From Verticiella sediminum (GTDB taxonomy: Bacteria > Pseudomonadota > Gammaproteobacteria > Burkholderiales > Burkholderiaceae_B), in assembly GCF_007558815.1 (NCBI RefSeq), contig NZ_VLTJ01000007.1, positions 1 to 64,000 of the forward strand: DNA of 64,000 bases, given 5' to 3'. The notes under the pieces are model-generated. The model was given only the letters and a program-made list of their open reading frames with translations. It made no database searches and was not told the DNA's origin. The translations under genes and the position numbers were made by a program. Positions 17,826 through 26,821 of this stretch are shown piece after piece; position 1 is the stretch's first letter, and every line of letters begins with the position of its first letter.

Positions 17826-18242
17826 TCAGACCTCCGCCACAGCAGGTTGCAGCATTTCGAACTGAACCCCGTGCATGTCGCGCGGGTGCACGAAATTGAC
17901 CGCTCCGTAGCGGCCGCGCGCGCTGGGATCGAGCAGCACTTCCAGGCCCAGGGCGCGCGCTTCGGCGGCCTGGGCGTCGGCGTCGTCCACCTGGACCGAA
18001 ACGAGGAACACGCCTTCGCCCCGCTTGGCGAGGAAACGGCCCACGCTGGTGGCCGGGTCGTCGGACGAGATCAGATTGAGCCGAAAACCATGCACATCGA
18101 AACGGGCGCCTTGCAGGCCCGGATACGCGAATGCTCCCGGCGCGCTGGGCACGGCGCGGCAGCCCAGGAACGCTTCATAGCGCGCGATGGCCGCGTTCAG
18201 GTCCTTCACGGCGATGTTGATGCCCAGGATGCCTTTGATCAT
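17826..18242 (-). CDS. VOC superfamily (glyoxalase-like) protein
   Basis: Small metal-dependent enzyme fold of 138 residues, with two beta-alpha-beta-beta-beta modules. It starts MIKGILGINIAVKDLNAAIA, the usual VOC opening, and has the second-half motif NFVHPRDMHGVQFEM, containing a His and Glu in ligand-type positions. ATG 18242 is chosen because GGAG lies about 9 nt upstream; longer frames run into the operator region. Similarity in layout to methylmalonyl-CoA epimerase-like proteins (HPRDMHGVQFE) is noted, so a CoA-thioester epimerase role beside the CoA ligase is plausible but unproven. It is the first gene of the operon. Confidence 0.85.
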   Translation of the reverse strand: MIKGILGINIAVKDLNAAIARYEAFLGCRAVPSAPGAFAYPGLQGARFDVHGFRLNLISSDDPATSVGRFLAKRGEGVFLVSVQVDDADAQAAEARALGLEVLLDPSARGRYGAVNFVHPRDMHGVQFEMLQPAVAEV

Positions 18243-18255
18243 CTTCTCTCCATTC

Positions 18256-18273
18256 ATTGACGAATATGTCAGA
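18256..18273. promoter_or_regulatory. Candidate TetR operator, site 1
   Basis: ATTGAC-GAATAT-GTCAGA is an imperfect inverted repeat (arms of 6, spacer 6) just upstream of the VOC gene start. It has the same arm sequence and spacing as site 2, 45 bp away. Assignment to the TetR protein encoded in the operon is by position and symmetry only. Confidence 0.6.
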
Positions 18274-18300
18274 TATATTGACGACGATATAGTCATCAAA

Positions 18301-18318
18301 ATTGACAGATACGTCAAT
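18301..18318. promoter_or_regulatory. Candidate TetR operator, site 2
   Basis: ATTGAC-AGATAC-GTCAAT is a perfect 6-bp-arm inverted repeat with a 6-bp spacer. Its start is 45 bp from that of site 1, about four helical turns, so two dimers could bind on one DNA face. It stands between the VOC operon and the cysI promoter. Confidence 0.62.
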
Positions 18319-18422
18319 GAAACTTGAGCTGGGGGTTTCCCGTATACTCGCGGTCTTCGGCGGCGCCCGTCATGTCGACTGCGGCGCGTGCGTTTCCCTC
18401 GGGAGCGCCAGGTTCGCGGGCG

Positions 18423-18474
18423 CATAAGCTTATGCCTTATTCGTCATAAGAGACCCGGCCTCATCCCCTAAAAT
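18423..18474 (+). promoter_or_regulatory. Likely cysI promoter with activator-type palindrome
   Basis: TAAAAT at 18469-18474 fits a -10 element 86 bp before the cysI start. At the -35 spacing there is only CATAAGA, no TTGACA-like box. The 12-bp perfect palindrome CATAAGCTTATG (18423-18434) is followed 11 bp later by another CATAAG (18445-18450) overlapping the -35 position. That arrangement suits an activator such as CysB, which is an inference from gene function. Confidence 0.45.
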
Positions 18475-18559
18475 CGTTATATGTCTGCCGTTAGGGCCGA
18501 CCCGATTCCGTCGGGCCGGCCTTGGCCGTTTTCCGATACGAATCCAGCGGGCCGTTTTC

Positions 18560-20302
18560 ATGTACAACTACACTCCCGTCGACCAGCAACTGGTGGACGA
18601 GCGCGTCGCCCAGTTTCGCGACCAGACCCGGCGCTTTCTCGCGGGCGAGCTGAGCGACGACGACTTCCGCCCCTTGCGCCTGCAGAACGGGCTGTACATC
18701 CAGCGCCATGCGCCGATGCTGCGCATCGCGATCCCGTACGGCTTTCTCGCCAGCCGGCAGTTGCGCACGTTCGCGTACATCGCCCGCCGCTGGGATCGCG
18801 GCTATGGCCACTTCAGCACGCGCCAGAACCTGCAACTCAACTGGCCCGAGCTGAAGGATGTGCCGGACATGCTCGCCGAGCTGGCCAAGGTGCAAATGCA
18901 CGCCATCCAGACCAGCGGGAACTGCATCCGCAACACCACGACCGATCACTTCGCCGGGATCGCGCCGGACGAGCTGGTCGATCCGGTGGTGTGGTGCGAG
19001 ATCATCCGCCAGTGGTCCACACTGCATCCCGAGTTCGCCTTCCTGCCGCGCAAGTTCAAGATCGCGGTGAGCGGCGCCACGCACGATCGCGCCGCCGTGG
19101 GCGTGCACGACATCGGCCTGCAGGCGGTGCGCAACGATGACGGCGTGCTGGGCTTTCGCGTCTGGATCGGGGGCGGCCTGGGCCGCACGCCCGTGCTGGG
19201 CAGCCTGATCAACCCGTTCGTGCCCTGGCAGCACCTGCTGTCCTATCTGGAAGCCGCGCTGCGCGTCTACAACCTGCACGGCCGCCGGGACAACAAGTAC
19301 AAGGCGCGCATCAAGATCCTGGTGCGCGAGCTTACGCCCGAGGTGTTCGAGGACCAGGTCCAGGCCGAGTTCAAGCGCCTGGAGGGTGGCGCTGCGACGC
19401 TCACCCAGGCGTACGTGGACGAGATCGCCGCGCGCTTCGACAAGCATGCGTACGAGCAGCCGGCGCCCGCCGACGACGTGGCCGAGCGCCGCGCCGCCGA
19501 GCCGGCCTTCGCGCGCTGGTTGCGCAGCAATACGCACCCGCACAAGGTGGCCGGCTACGCGGCCGTCACCGTGTCGCTCAAGCGCACCGGCGTGCCGCCC
19601 GGCGACATCACGTGCGAGCAGATGGAGGCCGTCGCCGACCTCGCCGACCGCTACAGCTTCGGCGAGCTGCGCGTCTCGCACGAGCAGAACCTGATTCTCG
19701 CCGACGTCAAGCGCGCCGATCTGTACGTGCTGTGGCAGGCGCTCGAAGCGCTGGGCCTGGCCACGCCCAACATCGGCATGCTGACCAACATCATCTGCTG
19801 CCCGGGCGGGGATTTCTGTGCGCTCGCCAACGCCGTGGCGATCCCGGTGGCCGAGTCGATCCAGCGCCGTTTCGACGACCTGGACTATCTCTACGATATC
19901 GGCGAGCTGGACCTGAACATCTCGGGCTGCATCAACTCCTGTGGCCACCATCACGTCGGTCATATCGGCATCCTCGGCGTCGACAAGGCGGGCGAGGAGT
20001 GGTATCAGGTGACGCTCGGCGGACGCCAGAGCGCCGGGCCGGGCAAGGCGTTCGAAGCGTCGGACATCTACGCCAAGGGCGGCGGCGGCGCGGTGATCGG
20101 CAAGATCATCGGCCGCGCGTTCTCGCGCGCGGAAGTGCCGGGTGTCGTGGAAACGCTGGTCCAGACCTATCTGCGCGAGCGCGACAGCGATGCCGAGCGC
20201 TTCATCGACGTGGTCGAACGCATCGGCCTGGATCCGTTCAAGAAGGATGTGTATGGCGAGGCGCCGGCCCGCCGTCGGGAGTCGGAGGCCGCCCATGTCT
20301 GA
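18560..20302 (+). CDS. cysI: Siroheme nitrite/sulfite reductase, hemoprotein subunit
   Basis: Assimilatory six-electron reductase with a [4Fe-4S]-siroheme centre. It has 580 residues with two ferredoxin-like half-domains. Cluster cysteines are C414 and C420 (CPGGDFC) and C457 and C461 (SGCINSCG). Siroheme-contacting basic residues include STRQNLQL (about 86) and SGNCIRNTT. The start is ATG 18560. It overlaps the DUF934 gene by 8 nt, and a SUMT making the siroheme precursor follows, which supports sulfite reductase as the function. No flavoprotein subunit is present, so electrons probably come from ferredoxin or the DUF934 partner, as proposed for betaproteobacteria. Confidence 0.92.
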   Translation: MYNYTPVDQQLVDERVAQFRDQTRRFLAGELSDDDFRPLRLQNGLYIQRHAPMLRIAIPYGFLASRQLRTFAYIARRWDRGYGHFSTRQNLQLNWPELKDVPDMLAELAKVQMHAIQTSGNCIRNTTTDHFAGIAPDELVDPVVWCEIIRQWSTLHPEFAFLPRKFKIAVSGATHDRAAVGVHDIGLQAVRNDDGVLGFRVWIGGGLGRTPVLGSLINPFVPWQHLLSYLEAALRVYNLHGRRDNKYKARIKILVRELTPEVFEDQVQAEFKRLEGGAATLTQAYVDEIAARFDKHAYEQPAPADDVAERRAAEPAFARWLRSNTHPHKVAGYAAVTVSLKRTGVPPGDITCEQMEAVADLADRYSFGELRVSHEQNLILADVKRADLYVLWQALEALGLATPNIGMLTNIICCPGGDFCALANAVAIPVAESIQRRFDDLDYLYDIGELDLNISGCINSCGHHHVGHIGILGVDKAGEEWYQVTLGGRQSAGPGKAFEASDIYAKGGGGAVIGKIIGRAFSRAEVPGVVETLVQTYLRERDSDAERFIDVVERIGLDPFKKDVYGEAPARRRESEAAHV

Positions 20303-20804
20303 GATCGTCGAACAAGCTGCCGAGGCGCCGCGCCAGTTGGTGCGCGCGGATGGCGTGAGCCAGGACGACTGGCAGCGCTTCGAGCCCGCCGATGCGGCGG
20401 CGTTGCCGGCGGCCGAGGGGCGCTGGCTGGTGCCGCTGGCCACCTGGCTCGCGCACGAGGCGGCCCTGCGCGGGCGCGAGGTGGGCGTGCTGGTCGCGCC
20501 CGGCGACGACGTGCGCGACCTCGAGGGCCATCTCGAGGGCCTGGCGCTGATCGCCGTGGACTTTCCGAGCTTCGTGGACGGCCGCGGCTTCTCGAGCGGC
20601 CGCCTGCTGCGCACCGCGCTCGGCTGGGAAGGCGAGATGCGCGCCGTCGGCGACGTGCTCATCGATACCGTGTTCTATCTCTCGCGCTGCGGCTTCGACA
20701 GCTTCACCATGAAGCCGGGCCACGACGGCGAGGCCGCGCGCGGGCAACTGCACGCCTTCAGCGTCAGCTATCAGCCGCAGTATCCGCTGGGCGCCGCCGC
20801 CTGA
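20295..20804 (+). CDS. DUF934 protein, partner of sulfite reductase
   Basis: 169-residue cytoplasmic protein of the DUF934 family, which almost always follows a CysI-type reductase in betaproteobacteria. Family blocks are LVPLATWLAHEAAL, IAVDFPSFVDGRGFS, ARLLRxxLGW-like (GRLLRTALGW), GDVLIDTVFYLSRCGFD and a C-terminal FSVSYQPQY tail. ATG 20295 lies inside the end of cysI, an 8-nt overlap that indicates coupled translation. No cofactor motif is visible except one Cys in SRCGFD. Its exact role, perhaps electron delivery or assembly, is not established. Confidence 0.88.
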   Translation: MSEIVEQAAEAPRQLVRADGVSQDDWQRFEPADAAALPAAEGRWLVPLATWLAHEAALRGREVGVLVAPGDDVRDLEGHLEGLALIAVDFPSFVDGRGFSSGRLLRTALGWEGEMRAVGDVLIDTVFYLSRCGFDSFTMKPGHDGEAARGQLHAFSVSYQPQYPLGAAA

Positions 20805-20845
20805 TCGATGTGCGGCCGGCCGTGTCCGGCCGCAGGGAGACCGCC

Positions 20846-21622
20846 ATGTCCGCACCCCGTACCCCTGCCAACCCGGGCACCGTCTATCTGGTCGGTGCCG
20901 GGCCCGGCGCGGCCGACCTGCTGACAGTGCGGGCCGCGCGGCTGCTGGCGCGGGCCGACATCGTCCTGCACGACGCCCTGGTCGGCCCGGAGGTGCTCGC
21001 GCTCGCTGCGCAGGCCCGGCGGGTGCCGGTGGGCAAGCGCAGCGGGCGTCTGTCCAGCGCGCAATCGTTCATCAACAAGCAGCTCGTCGATGCGGCGCAG
21101 CGCCACGCTGTCGTGGTGCGCCTGAAGGGCGGCGATCCCATGCTCTTTGGCCGCGCGCAGGAAGAAATCGCCGCATTGGCGGCGGCCGGGATTCCGGTCG
21201 AGGTCGTGCCGGGCATCAGCGCGGCGTTCGGTGCCGCCGCCTCGGTGGGCCGCTCGCTGACCCAGCGCGGCATGTCGCGCAGCCTGGTCCTGCTGACGCC
21301 GGCCGTGGGCAAGGGCGAGACCGGGCACGACTGGGCGCGCGCTGCGCTCGCCGCCGACACCGCCGTGCTCTACATGGCGGGCCAGCAGGCGCGCGCCATC
21401 GCCGATGGCCTGATGGCCGTCGGCGTGCCGGGTTCGCGCCCGGCCGTGATCGTCGAAAGCGCCAGTCTGCCCGAGGAGCGCATCCTGGCCACGCGGGTCG
21501 ATCGCCTGGGCGACACCGCGCTCGCGCTGGGCAGCGGCCCGGCGCTCATCATGATCGGCGACGTCTATGCCGGCCTGGATGCCGGCGCCGTGCGCGAGAC
21601 GCTGCGCGCCGTGGCGGCCTGA
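20846..21622 (+). CDS. cobA: Uroporphyrinogen-III C-methyltransferase
   Basis: SAM-dependent methyltransferase making precorrin-2, the siroheme/cobalamin branch point. It has 258 residues from ATG 20846, with GGGAG 4 nt upstream. The SAM-binding GTVYLVGAGPGAADLLTVRA block opens the protein. VRLKGGDPMLFGRAQEE and VVPGISAAFGAAA are the other SUMT signatures. The CysG N-terminal dehydrogenase/ferrochelatase half is absent. Position after cysI-DUF934, 41 bp apart, indicates dedicated siroheme supply for the reductase. Confidence 0.93.
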   Translation: MSAPRTPANPGTVYLVGAGPGAADLLTVRAARLLARADIVLHDALVGPEVLALAAQARRVPVGKRSGRLSSAQSFINKQLVDAAQRHAVVVRLKGGDPMLFGRAQEEIAALAAAGIPVEVVPGISAAFGAAASVGRSLTQRGMSRSLVLLTPAVGKGETGHDWARAALAADTAVLYMAGQQARAIADGLMAVGVPGSRPAVIVESASLPEERILATRVDRLGDTALALGSGPALIMIGDVYAGLDAGAVRETLRAVAA

Positions 21623-21680
21623 GCCGCACACCTGAAGGCGGGACCGCGCGCGCCGCATACGGCACTGTCGCAGCGCCGCC

Positions 21681-22178
21681 TCAGCCGGCGCGGTTCGCCC
21701 GGCGTCCGCCCAGCGCGAGCAGGTTCAGGGCCGCCAGCGCGATGAAAAAAATCAGCGTCCAGATGTCGTAGCTCACGCCGAGCAGCGTGGTGGCGCTGTC
21801 CGCGCAAGTGGCCCAGATGCCGAATACCTGCGGGAACGCGGCGTCCAGCCCGGAACCCACGACCACGCGGTCGGCGAAGCTCAGGTCGCAGGTGAAGGCG
21901 TGCGCCGCCACCGTATGTTGGTACCAGGCGGCGACCGCGCCGCCGATGGCCAGCAGAAAGACCACCGCCGAGGCGAGCGGCGCGATGCCGCCGCGCCGGC
22001 GCGCGAACCAACCCAGGGCGGCGACGATGCCGATCGCAAGGCAGATGATGCGTTGCAGTACGCACCAGGCGCAGGGCTGCATGCCCAGGACATGCTGGGA
22101 GAAGAGCGCGAACCCGAAGGCGAGGAAGGCGAGCAGTGCGGTTGCGCCCAGTGCGCGACTGTAGGTGACGGAGGGCAT
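21681..22178 (-). CDS. dsbB: Disulfide bond formation protein DsbB
   Basis: Inner-membrane quinone reductase that reoxidises DsbA. It has 165 residues and four transmembrane helices. The first periplasmic loop has C36-AW-C39. The second loop holds C97 and C125, the pair that attacks DsbA. The conserved VLQR after CAWC is the quinone-site arginine region. The start at ATG 22178 gives a normal-length protein; the longer frame runs through the neighbouring gene. It is convergent with cobA and 35 bp downstream of the marC-family gene on the same strand. Confidence 0.94.
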   Translation of the reverse strand: MPSVTYSRALGATALLAFLAFGFALFSQHVLGMQPCAWCVLQRIICLAIGIVAALGWFARRRGGIAPLASAVVFLLAIGGAVAAWYQHTVAAHAFTCDLSFADRVVVGSGLDAAFPQVFGIWATCADSATTLLGVSYDIWTLIFFIALAALNLLALGGRRANRAG

Positions 22179-22213
22179 GGCTGAGAGGGGTGGGGTGGTG
22201 ACGCGCTGGCCGG

Positions 22214-22900
22214 TCAGGACCAGGGCGTGAGTTGGTTGAAGAGCTCGTAGAGACCGTCCCACATGATCTGTACGCCGAGGCACAGGAGCAGGAAGGCGGT
22301 GAGCCGCATGAAGACGGCGGTACCGGATTCGCCCAGCGGGCGGAGCAACTGCAGCGCAAAGCGCAGGCACACGTACACGGCGACGGCGATCAGGGCGAGG
22401 GCGGGCACGGCGCCCGCCAACTGCACCAGCCGCAGCGATACGCGCGGATCGTGCAGGCTCGCGCCCACCGTGATGGCCGCCGCGATGGAGCCCGGCCCGC
22501 AGGCAATCGGAAAGGTAAGAGGGTAGAACGCCTGCTTGCGCGCCATTTCCGGGGTGTAGCCCTCGGCCAGCTCCGCTGCTCGCTGCATGCCGGCGTCGGG
22601 CGAGTTGAGCAGCCGCCACGCGGTCGTCGCAACGAGCAGCCCGCCGGCCAGCCGCACAACGGGCAGCGAGATGCCGAAGAAATTCAGCACCGGCGAGCCG
22701 ACCAGCATGGCGAAGCCTAGCAGCAGGAAGACATTGCGGCCGATCTTGGCGGCGAGCGCTGCGCGGGTGCCGGTCGATGCGCCGCTGGTCAGCGTGAGGA
22801 AGACAGGCGCCGTGGCCGTCGGGTTCAGGATCGGCAGCAGTGTCGCCAGTGCGAGCAGGAAAGCCTTGCCGAAGCCGAGCAGGTACGTCTCAATCGGCAT
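22214..22900 (-). CDS. MarC family integral membrane protein
   Basis: 228-residue inner-membrane protein with six predicted hydrophobic segments (about 10-30, 50-70, 78-95, 145-165, 170-195 and 205-222). LLPILNPTATAPVFLTLT near the N-terminus and FPIACGPGSIAAAITVGA in the middle are the MarC/YhgN pore-like blocks, each with a conserved N/G-P. Despite the family name, a multidrug resistance role has not held up for E. coli MarC, and the transported substrate is unknown. It lies between ygfZ and dsbB on the same strand, so may share their transcript. Confidence 0.88.
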   Translation of the reverse strand: MPIETYLLGFGKAFLLALATLLPILNPTATAPVFLTLTSGASTGTRAALAAKIGRNVFLLLGFAMLVGSPVLNFFGISLPVVRLAGGLLVATTAWRLLNSPDAGMQRAAELAEGYTPEMARKQAFYPLTFPIACGPGSIAAAITVGASLHDPRVSLRLVQLAGAVPALALIAVAVYVCLRFALQLLRPLGESGTAVFMRLTAFLLLCLGVQIMWDGLYELFNQLTPWS

Positions 22901-22947
22901 TACGGCTCACGAAGGGCGTGGGGCAGGGTGGGTTCCATGGCGTGTGG

Positions 22948-23874
22948 TCAGGCCGGGTCCAGGGCGTAGGGCAGGGGCTCGAGCGCGATCGCCGGGCCGT
23001 CGGGCGTCCCCAGGCGCAACTGTGCCGTCTGCGCTGCCTCGAACGGCGCCTCGAACAGCAGCACGGTGGCCTGCGCCGTGGCCGCTGCGTTGATGACGCG
23101 GCCTATCGGTTCGCCGCCGGGCTGGCGCGCATCGTAGACGTCCTGGGCCGGCGCGGCGCCGGCATCGGGCGCTGCCCGGCCCAGCAGCGCGCGGCGCTTC
23201 TGCTTGCCCCGGTAGTGGGCGCGGGCGACGACCTCCTGGCCCGGATAGCAGCCCTTGGTGAAGCTGACCCCGCCGATGAGGTCCAGGTTGGCCATCTGCG
23301 GCGTGAGCAGTTCCTGCACGGCGGTGTCGACCCAGGGCAGCCCGGCCTCGATCTGCTGGGCGAGCCAGGCATCGGCCGCGGCCTCGCCGACGGCGGGGGC
23401 GTCCGCCGCCCCGATGCGCCAGCCGCGCGCGGCCGCCTGCGGCGCGGCGGGTGCGCCGATCCAGGTGACACCGTCGGCGTCGTCGGCCACCTGCCAGGCT
23501 GCGGGCAGGCCCGGGGCCTCGGCGAGGCGCCATGCGCCCGCTACTGCGCGCGGGCTGCGCGTGATGCCCACCTTGGCGCGCAGCACGAACATGCGCAGCC
23601 GCTTGGCGAGCGCATCGGCCAGGTCCGCGCTGACCAGGGCTTCGTAGGTCGCCGGCTCGGCGCCGTGCACGCGCCAGATCACCAGCGTGGCGAGCATGCG
23701 GCCCTTGGCCGTGCAATAGGCGGCCAGGCGCGCTTCGTTGGGCGCCAGCGTCTTGAGGTCCTGGGTGAGCTGGCCCTGCAGGAAGTCGGTGGCGTCGGCG
23801 CCATCGAAGCGCAGCACGGCGAGCTGGGGCAGGGGGGCGATGAGCAAGGAGGTCGGGGTGGTCGGCTCGGGCAT
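22948..23874 (-). CDS. ygfZ: Folate-binding Fe-S repair protein YgfZ
   Basis: Tetrahydrofolate-dependent protein (GcvT-like fold) that helps assemble or repair iron-sulfur clusters in enzymes such as MiaB. It has 308 residues. LQGQLTQDLKTL near residue 35 is a typical folate-pocket segment. The invariant motif KGCYPGQEVVAR (about 210), with its essential cysteine, identifies the family. It is divergent from mltG across 187 bp, the common proteobacterial pairing (ygfZ next to mltG-tmk-holB). Confidence 0.93.
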   Translation of the reverse strand: MPEPTTPTSLLIAPLPQLAVLRFDGADATDFLQGQLTQDLKTLAPNEARLAAYCTAKGRMLATLVIWRVHGAEPATYEALVSADLADALAKRLRMFVLRAKVGITRSPRAVAGAWRLAEAPGLPAAWQVADDADGVTWIGAPAAPQAAARGWRIGAADAPAVGEAAADAWLAQQIEAGLPWVDTAVQELLTPQMANLDLIGGVSFTKGCYPGQEVVARAHYRGKQKRRALLGRAAPDAGAAPAQDVYDARQPGGEPIGRVINAAATAQATVLLFEAPFEAAQTAQLRLGTPDGPAIALEPLPYALDPA

Positions 23875-24061
23875 GGAATCGCGGCTGATACGGTGAGTTG
23901 CTCCCGCCGGAAGGCGGGAGCCTGCTCGTCACGGAATGGGGGCGCCTGCGGCGCCAGGATCGTCTGGCCGCGCCAGTCGTCGCCCCTGACGGGCGAGACT
24001 CGCGCTTTGGCTGGTGGTCACAACGGGTATGATACCGGGGCTGTGCATCCCTCGTCCTTCC

Positions 24062-25069
24062 ATGCTCCGTTTTGTCTTCCGTCTGTTGCTGCTGGCCCTG
24101 GTGCTGGCAGCGCTTGCCATTGGCGCGTTCGTCTATTGGGCGGCCCGGCCACTGCCCCTGCCCGCTGCGCGCGTCGACTTTTCCATTCCGCCCGGTAGCG
24201 GCATGCGCGCGGTGGCGCGGCATCTGAACGAAGCCGGCATCGCCGTTCAGCCCGACCTGTTCGTCGTGCTGTCGCGCGTGTCCGGGCTCGATACGCAGGT
24301 CAAGGCCGGCGGCTACGAAGTCACCCAGGGCGACAGCCTGTGGCAGGTGCTGCAGCGCATGGCGGCCGGCGACGTCACCCATGCGCGCATCACCTTCATC
24401 GAGGGCTGGACCTATCGCCAGTTCCGCGATGCGCTGCAGCGCCACCCCGACGTGCGCCAGACCCTGGACGGCGTGGACGACCAGCAGTTGCTCCAGCGCC
24501 TGGGCGAGACCGAGGCCAAGCATGCCGAGGGCCTGTTCTTCCCCGACACCTACTCGTTCGCCAAGGGGTCGAGCGACTTCGACATCCTGCGCCGCGCCTG
24601 GCAGGCCCAGCACGATCAGCTCGCCCAGGCGTGGGCCAGCCGCGTGCCCGACTTGCCCTGGAAGTCACCCTACGAGCTGTTGATCATGGCTTCCATCGTG
24701 GAGAAGGAAACCGGCCACAAGATCGACCGGGCCAAGGTGGCCGGCGTGTTCGTCAACCGGCTGCGCGTGAAGATGCCCCTGCAGACCGACCCCACCGTGA
24801 TCTACGGGATGGGCGAGGCCTACACCGGCACGCTGCTGCGCCGGCACCTGCGCGAGGACAGCGAGTGGAACACCTATACGCGCCCGGGCCTGCCGCCCAC
24901 GCCGATCGCCAACCCGGGACGCGCCTCGCTCGACGCCGCGGCGCATCCCGAGTCGCACAAGTACTACTACTTCGTGTCTCGCGGCGACGGCAGCAGCGCG
25001 TTCGCCACCGATCTGGCCAACCACAATCGCAACGTGAACCGCTACATCCGCGGCGCGGAGGCGCAGTGA
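24062..25069 (+). CDS. mltG: Endolytic peptidoglycan transglycosylase MltG
   Basis: Inner-membrane enzyme that cuts nascent glycan strands and so sets their length. It has 335 residues from ATG 24062. A single N-terminal transmembrane helix (about 3-26) is followed by a LysM-like module ([16 protein letters not shown]) and the YceG catalytic domain. The catalytic glutamate is in [11 protein letters not shown] (about 218). [12 protein letters not shown] and YNTYxxxGLPPTPI-type [17 protein letters not shown] are family blocks. Its stop overlaps the tmk GTG by 4 nt, making a tight mltG-tmk-holB chain. Confidence 0.95.
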   Translation: MLRFVFRLLLLALVLAALAIGAFVYWAARPLPLPAARVDFSIPPGSGMRAVARHLNEAGIAVQPDLFVVLSRVSGLDTQVKAGGYEVTQGDSLWQVLQRMAAGDVTHARITFIEGWTYRQFRDALQRHPDVRQTLDGVDDQQLLQRLGETEAKHAEGLFFPDTYSFAKGSSDFDILRRAWQAQHDQLAQAWASRVPDLPWKSPYELLIMASIVEKETGHKIDRAKVAGVFVNRLRVKMPLQTDPTVIYGMGEAYTGTLLRRHLREDSEWNTYTRPGLPPTPIANPGRASLDAAAHPESHKYYYFVSRGDGSSAFATDLANHNRNVNRYIRGAEAQ

Positions 25070-25734
25070 ACCCGTCGAAGCTGTCGATTCCGTCCGGCGC
25101 GCCTGGCGCGCGCGGGCTCTTCCTGACTCTCGAAGGCGTCGATGGCGCCGGCAAGAGCACCCACGTGCAATGGCTGTGCGACCTGCTGCGCGCGCAGGGG
25201 CTGGACGTCGTGTGCACGCGCGAGCCGGGCGGCACGCCGCTCGGCGAGGCGCTGCGCGACATGCTGCTGCACCAGCCCATGCACCTGGAAACCGAGACCT
25301 TGCTGATGTTCGCCGCACGCTGCGAGCATCTGCGCACGGTGATCGAGCCCGCCCTGGCCGCGGGCCGCTGGGTGGTCTGCGATCGCTACACCGACGCCAC
25401 CTATGCCTACCAGGGCGGCGGCCGGGAGCTGGGCGCCGCGCGCATCGCGCCGCTGGAGGCCTGGCTGCAGCCGCCGCTGCAACCGGACCGTACGTGGCTC
25501 TTCGACGTACCCCTCGCGGTGGCGCGCGAGCGTCTGGCGCGCGGGCAGACGCTCGATCGCTTCGAGCGCGAGGGCGCGGCTTTCTTCGAGCGCACGCGTG
25601 CCGCCTATCACGCCCGCGTGGCCGGCGCGCCGCAGCGCTGCATCGTGGTCGACGCCACGCGTTCGATCGAGACCATCCGGGCCGATCTGGAGCGCGACGT
25701 CCTGGCCATGCTCGAGGCGCACGCCCGTGCTTGA
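25066..25734 (+). CDS. tmk: Thymidylate kinase
   Basis: Phosphorylates dTMP to dTDP in the cytoplasm. It has 222 residues from GTG 25066, which overlaps the mltG stop. P-loop is [12 protein letters not shown] (about 23). [11 protein letters not shown] and the [15 protein letters not shown] substrate block are intact. The LID segment [17 protein letters not shown] is present. The last 8 nt overlap holB. Translational coupling at both ends makes co-expression with mltG and holB very likely. Confidence 0.96.
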   Translation: MNPSKLSIPSGAPGARGLFLTLEGVDGAGKSTHVQWLCDLLRAQGLDVVCTREPGGTPLGEALRDMLLHQPMHLETETLLMFAARCEHLRTVIEPALAAGRWVVCDRYTDATYAYQGGGRELGAARIAPLEAWLQPPLQPDRTWLFDVPLAVARERLARGQTLDRFEREGAAFFERTRAAYHARVAGAPQRCIVVDATRSIETIRADLERDVLAMLEAHARA

Positions 25735-26785
25735 GTCCACCTTTCTGCCCTGGCAGCAGGAAACCGCGCGGCGCTGGCTCGCCGCTCGCGAGCGCATGGC
25801 GCATGCCTGGCTGTTTCACGGCCCGGCCGGCGTGGGCAAGGCGCGTTTTGCGCGGGCGGCCGCCGCCAGCCTGCTGTGCGAATCGCCGCGCGGCGGTTTC
25901 GCCTGCGGCGAGTGCGACGCCTGCCTGTGGGTGCGCCATGGCAATCATCCGGATCTGCGCCTGTTGCGCCCCGAGGCCGTGGCGCAGGCTGAAGGCCAAC
26001 CCGAGGCGGCGGGCGAGGATGCCGTGCCGGCGCGCACGAAGTCGGCCTCGCGCGAGATCCGGGTGGAGCAGGTGCGCGAGCTGGAGACCTGGCTCAACAC
26101 CGCGACGCATCGCGGGGGCTCGCGCGTGGTGGTGCTCTATCCGGCGCAGGCGCTCAACGCCATCTCCGGCAATGCCCTGCTCAAAGTGCTGGAAGAGCCG
26201 CCCGAGCACACGCTTTTCCTGCTCGTGGCCGACGCCCTGGACCGGCTGCTGCCCACGCTGGTCTCGCGCTGCCGCCGGCTGGCGTTGACGGCGCCGGACG
26301 CGGATGCGGCCGCCGCCTGGCTGCGTGCGGCCGGCCTCGCCGAGCCCGGCCGCATCCATGCCTACCTGGCCGCGGCCGGCGGGGCGCCGCTGGCCGCGCT
26401 CCAGGCGCACGAGCAGGGCGGGGCGCCCTATCCGGCCTGGCTGCCGCGCTGGCTGGGCGCGCTGGCCGAGGGGCGCGGCAGCGCGATCGCGGCCGAGCTG
26501 GTGCCCGAGCTGGAGAAGATGCCGGCGAGCGAATGGCTGGGCGTATTGCAGCGTGCCTTCGTCGACCTGATGCGGGTGCAGGCCGGCGTCGGGGTGCGCT
26601 ATTATCCAGAGCTTCAGGCGTCGATCGGCGCTGGCGCGGCGCGCCTGTCCCGGGTCGCCGCCGCACAACATGCGCGCTGGCTCGCCACGCAGCAGCGGGT
26701 GGCCAATCACCCCTTGAGCCCCGCGCTCTTCGTTCATTCCGTCCTGTTGCGCGTCGCGTCCGAGACGCCCGCGGCGGCTCGCTAG
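25727..26785 (+). CDS. holB: DNA polymerase III subunit delta'
   Basis: Clamp-loader subunit (AAA+ fold) of the replicative polymerase. It has 352 residues from GTG 25727, inside tmk. [15 protein letters not shown] is the P-loop-like segment. The zinc module is [18 protein letters not shown], and SRC occurs in [10 protein letters not shown] (sensor/trans-acting arginine region). [18 protein letters not shown] is the strongest family block. The protein is of normal length. It is the last gene of the chain; a two-component pair starts 36 bp later. Confidence 0.94.
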   Translation: MLESTFLPWQQETARRWLAARERMAHAWLFHGPAGVGKARFARAAAASLLCESPRGGFACGECDACLWVRHGNHPDLRLLRPEAVAQAEGQPEAAGEDAVPARTKSASREIRVEQVRELETWLNTATHRGGSRVVVLYPAQALNAISGNALLKVLEEPPEHTLFLLVADALDRLLPTLVSRCRRLALTAPDADAAAAWLRAAGLAEPGRIHAYLAAAGGAPLAALQAHEQGGAPYPAWLPRWLGALAEGRGSAIAAELVPELEKMPASEWLGVLQRAFVDLMRVQAGVGVRYYPELQASIGAGAARLSRVAAAQHARWLATQQRVANHPLSPALFVHSVLLRVASETPAAAR

Positions 26786-26821
26786 CGGGCACGGGCTGCG
26801 CGCGCCAAGTACGAGAGTTCC

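Larger units (their letters stand above)
18243..18559. other. Divergent regulatory region, VOC operon / cysI
   Basis: 317 bp without a gene, clearly AT-richer than its surroundings. The left half holds two ATTGAC-N6-GTCA inverted repeats plus a third TTGAC half-site (18278-18282). The right half holds the palindrome CATAAGCTTATG and a TAAAAT -10 element for cysI. Between that element and the cysI ATG, the expected 5' leader (about 18490-18545) contains short GC-rich hairpins followed by TTTT. An attenuator there cannot be excluded, but the stems are short. Confidence 0.7.

Noticed and set aside
18481-19140. Frame starting MSAVRADPIPSG ahead of and inside cysI as a possible leader peptide
   Set aside because: It contains no early Cys codons and continues 219 codons out of frame through cysI; a shadow.
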